From an uncultured Prevotellaceae bacterium (lineage in GTDB: Bacteria; Bacteroidota; Bacteroidia; Bacteroidales; Bacteroidaceae), in assembly GCA_902775075.1 (NCBI GenBank), contig CACYKX010000013.1, positions 1 to 35,158 on the forward strand: a stretch of DNA of 35,158 nt, in the 5' to 3' direction. Under the pieces are notes generated by a model. That model was not told the origin of the DNA and did no database searches. It saw nothing but the letters and a program-made list of their open reading frames with translations. How positions within the stretch are numbered: position 1 is the first letter of the stretch; each line of letters opens with the position of its first letter. The translations under genes and the position numbers were made by a program. This document shows positions 34,792-35,158 of the stretch, one piece after another.

Positions 34792-34851
34792 ATAACATAG
34801 GGTTTTATACCCTTAAAAAAGTTTAATTGACTATTATTCCCTACTCTTCTA

Positions 34852-35157
34852 TTAATGTAGGATAAAAAAGATGAGTTCTTTCATCAATTCACCAGCATCC
34901 GTATTAGGATTATCAAGGCCTTTACTCTTGGCATCAATTTCTCGAATCTTACCAATAATCTGCATCACTTTCATACCAGAATAATTTCTCATACCTTTCA
35001 TATAATCATGAGCAGCCCACCCTCCCCTTAATTCTAAGAATTTTGCAAGACCTTCAGGATCATTTTTTTGAGGTGCATAATATGCTATCATCAAATTCTG
35101 GAAATAAGAAAAGAGCAAAGGGAGAAAAGCAAACAAAGAACCAGCTTTAGGATTCTT
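34852..35157 (-). CDS. holA: DNA polymerase III subunit delta, C-terminal end (partial)
   Basis: The frame stays open to the window edge (residues ...KNPKAGSLFAFLPLLFSYFQN...), so the gene starts beyond it. The ~100 residues seen match the C-terminal collar domain of HolA in Bacteroidota: SYFQNLMIAYYAPQKN, MRNYSGMKVMQIIGKIREIDAKSKG and LDNPNTDAGELMKELIFFILH. The subunit is part of the clamp loader. Identification rests on this segment only. Confidence 0.85.
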   Translation of the reverse strand, partial: KNPKAGSLFAFLPLLFSYFQNLMIAYYAPQKNDPEGLAKFLELRGGWAAHDYMKGMRNYSGMKVMQIIGKIREIDAKSKGLDNPNTDAGELMKELIFFILH

Positions 35158-35158
35158 G

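Overview
The window looks like a chromosome segment of a Bacteroidota bacterium, most likely a Prevotella/Segatella-type member of the Bacteroidales. The main reasons are: many genes are preceded by the Bacteroidota promoter pattern (TTTG/TTG about 20 nt upstream of TAnnTTTG) and few by a strong Shine-Dalgarno sequence; there is a DAHP synthase fused to chorismate mutase inside a Phe/Tyr operon; and exported proteins and lipoproteins of typical Bacteroidales style are common. I saw no tRNA, rRNA, CRISPR array, insertion sequence or phage module. The genus is inferred from overall character, not from a search.

Layout. (1) 1-716: end of an ABC exporter gene plus a short HlyD-like adaptor, closed by a terminator that includes the stop codon. 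(2) 700-996: intergenic block with two perfect 26-bp tandem repeats, each a hairpin, within a possible structured RNA. (3) 997-9929, minus strand: exported coiled-coil protein, glutamate synthase small subunit, GH2 beta-galactosidase, and a compact aromatic operon (prephenate dehydratase, aminotransferase, DAHP synthase/chorismate mutase, prephenate dehydrogenase). The aromatic operon is headed by a Phe/Tyr-rich leader peptide and an attenuator. (4) 10114-12557: TPR protein, small exported protein and a beta-barrel-like exported protein. (5) 12591-14734: copper P-type ATPase that appears to lack its nucleotide-binding domain, with a CopZ-like chaperone. (6) 14890-24475: envelope polysaccharide region. 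It holds four overlapping genes for a TolC-like protein, a HlyD-like protein, a TackOD1-type zinc-ribbon protein and a processive GT2 synthase, then a nucleotide-sugar dehydrogenase and a large surface lipoprotein. (7) 24476-26115: 22-bp-period repeats and a divergent UDP-GlcNAc 2-epimerase-like gene. (8) 26201-29086: SPFH protein, NfeD, M48 lipoprotein protease, small exported protein. (9) 29527-31261: SlyD-like isomerase and chorismate synthase, followed by a candidate small RNA. (10) 31441-33113: PyrK-PyrD. (11) 33493-end: XRE regulator, an AT-rich stretch with no gene, and the 3' end of holA.

How the parts work together. The aromatic operon and aroC supply chorismate-derived Phe and Tyr. 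The operon leader contains everything needed for ribosome-mediated attenuation by charged tRNA-Phe/tRNA-Tyr. The TolC/HlyD/TackOD1/GT2 set resembles a synthase-dependent exopolysaccharide machine. The neighbouring dehydrogenase (a uronate-type donor maker) could feed it. The TackOD1 protein, which may end in a degenerate GGDEF-like domain, is the most unusual component and a candidate regulator. These two systems are the strongest leads in the window.
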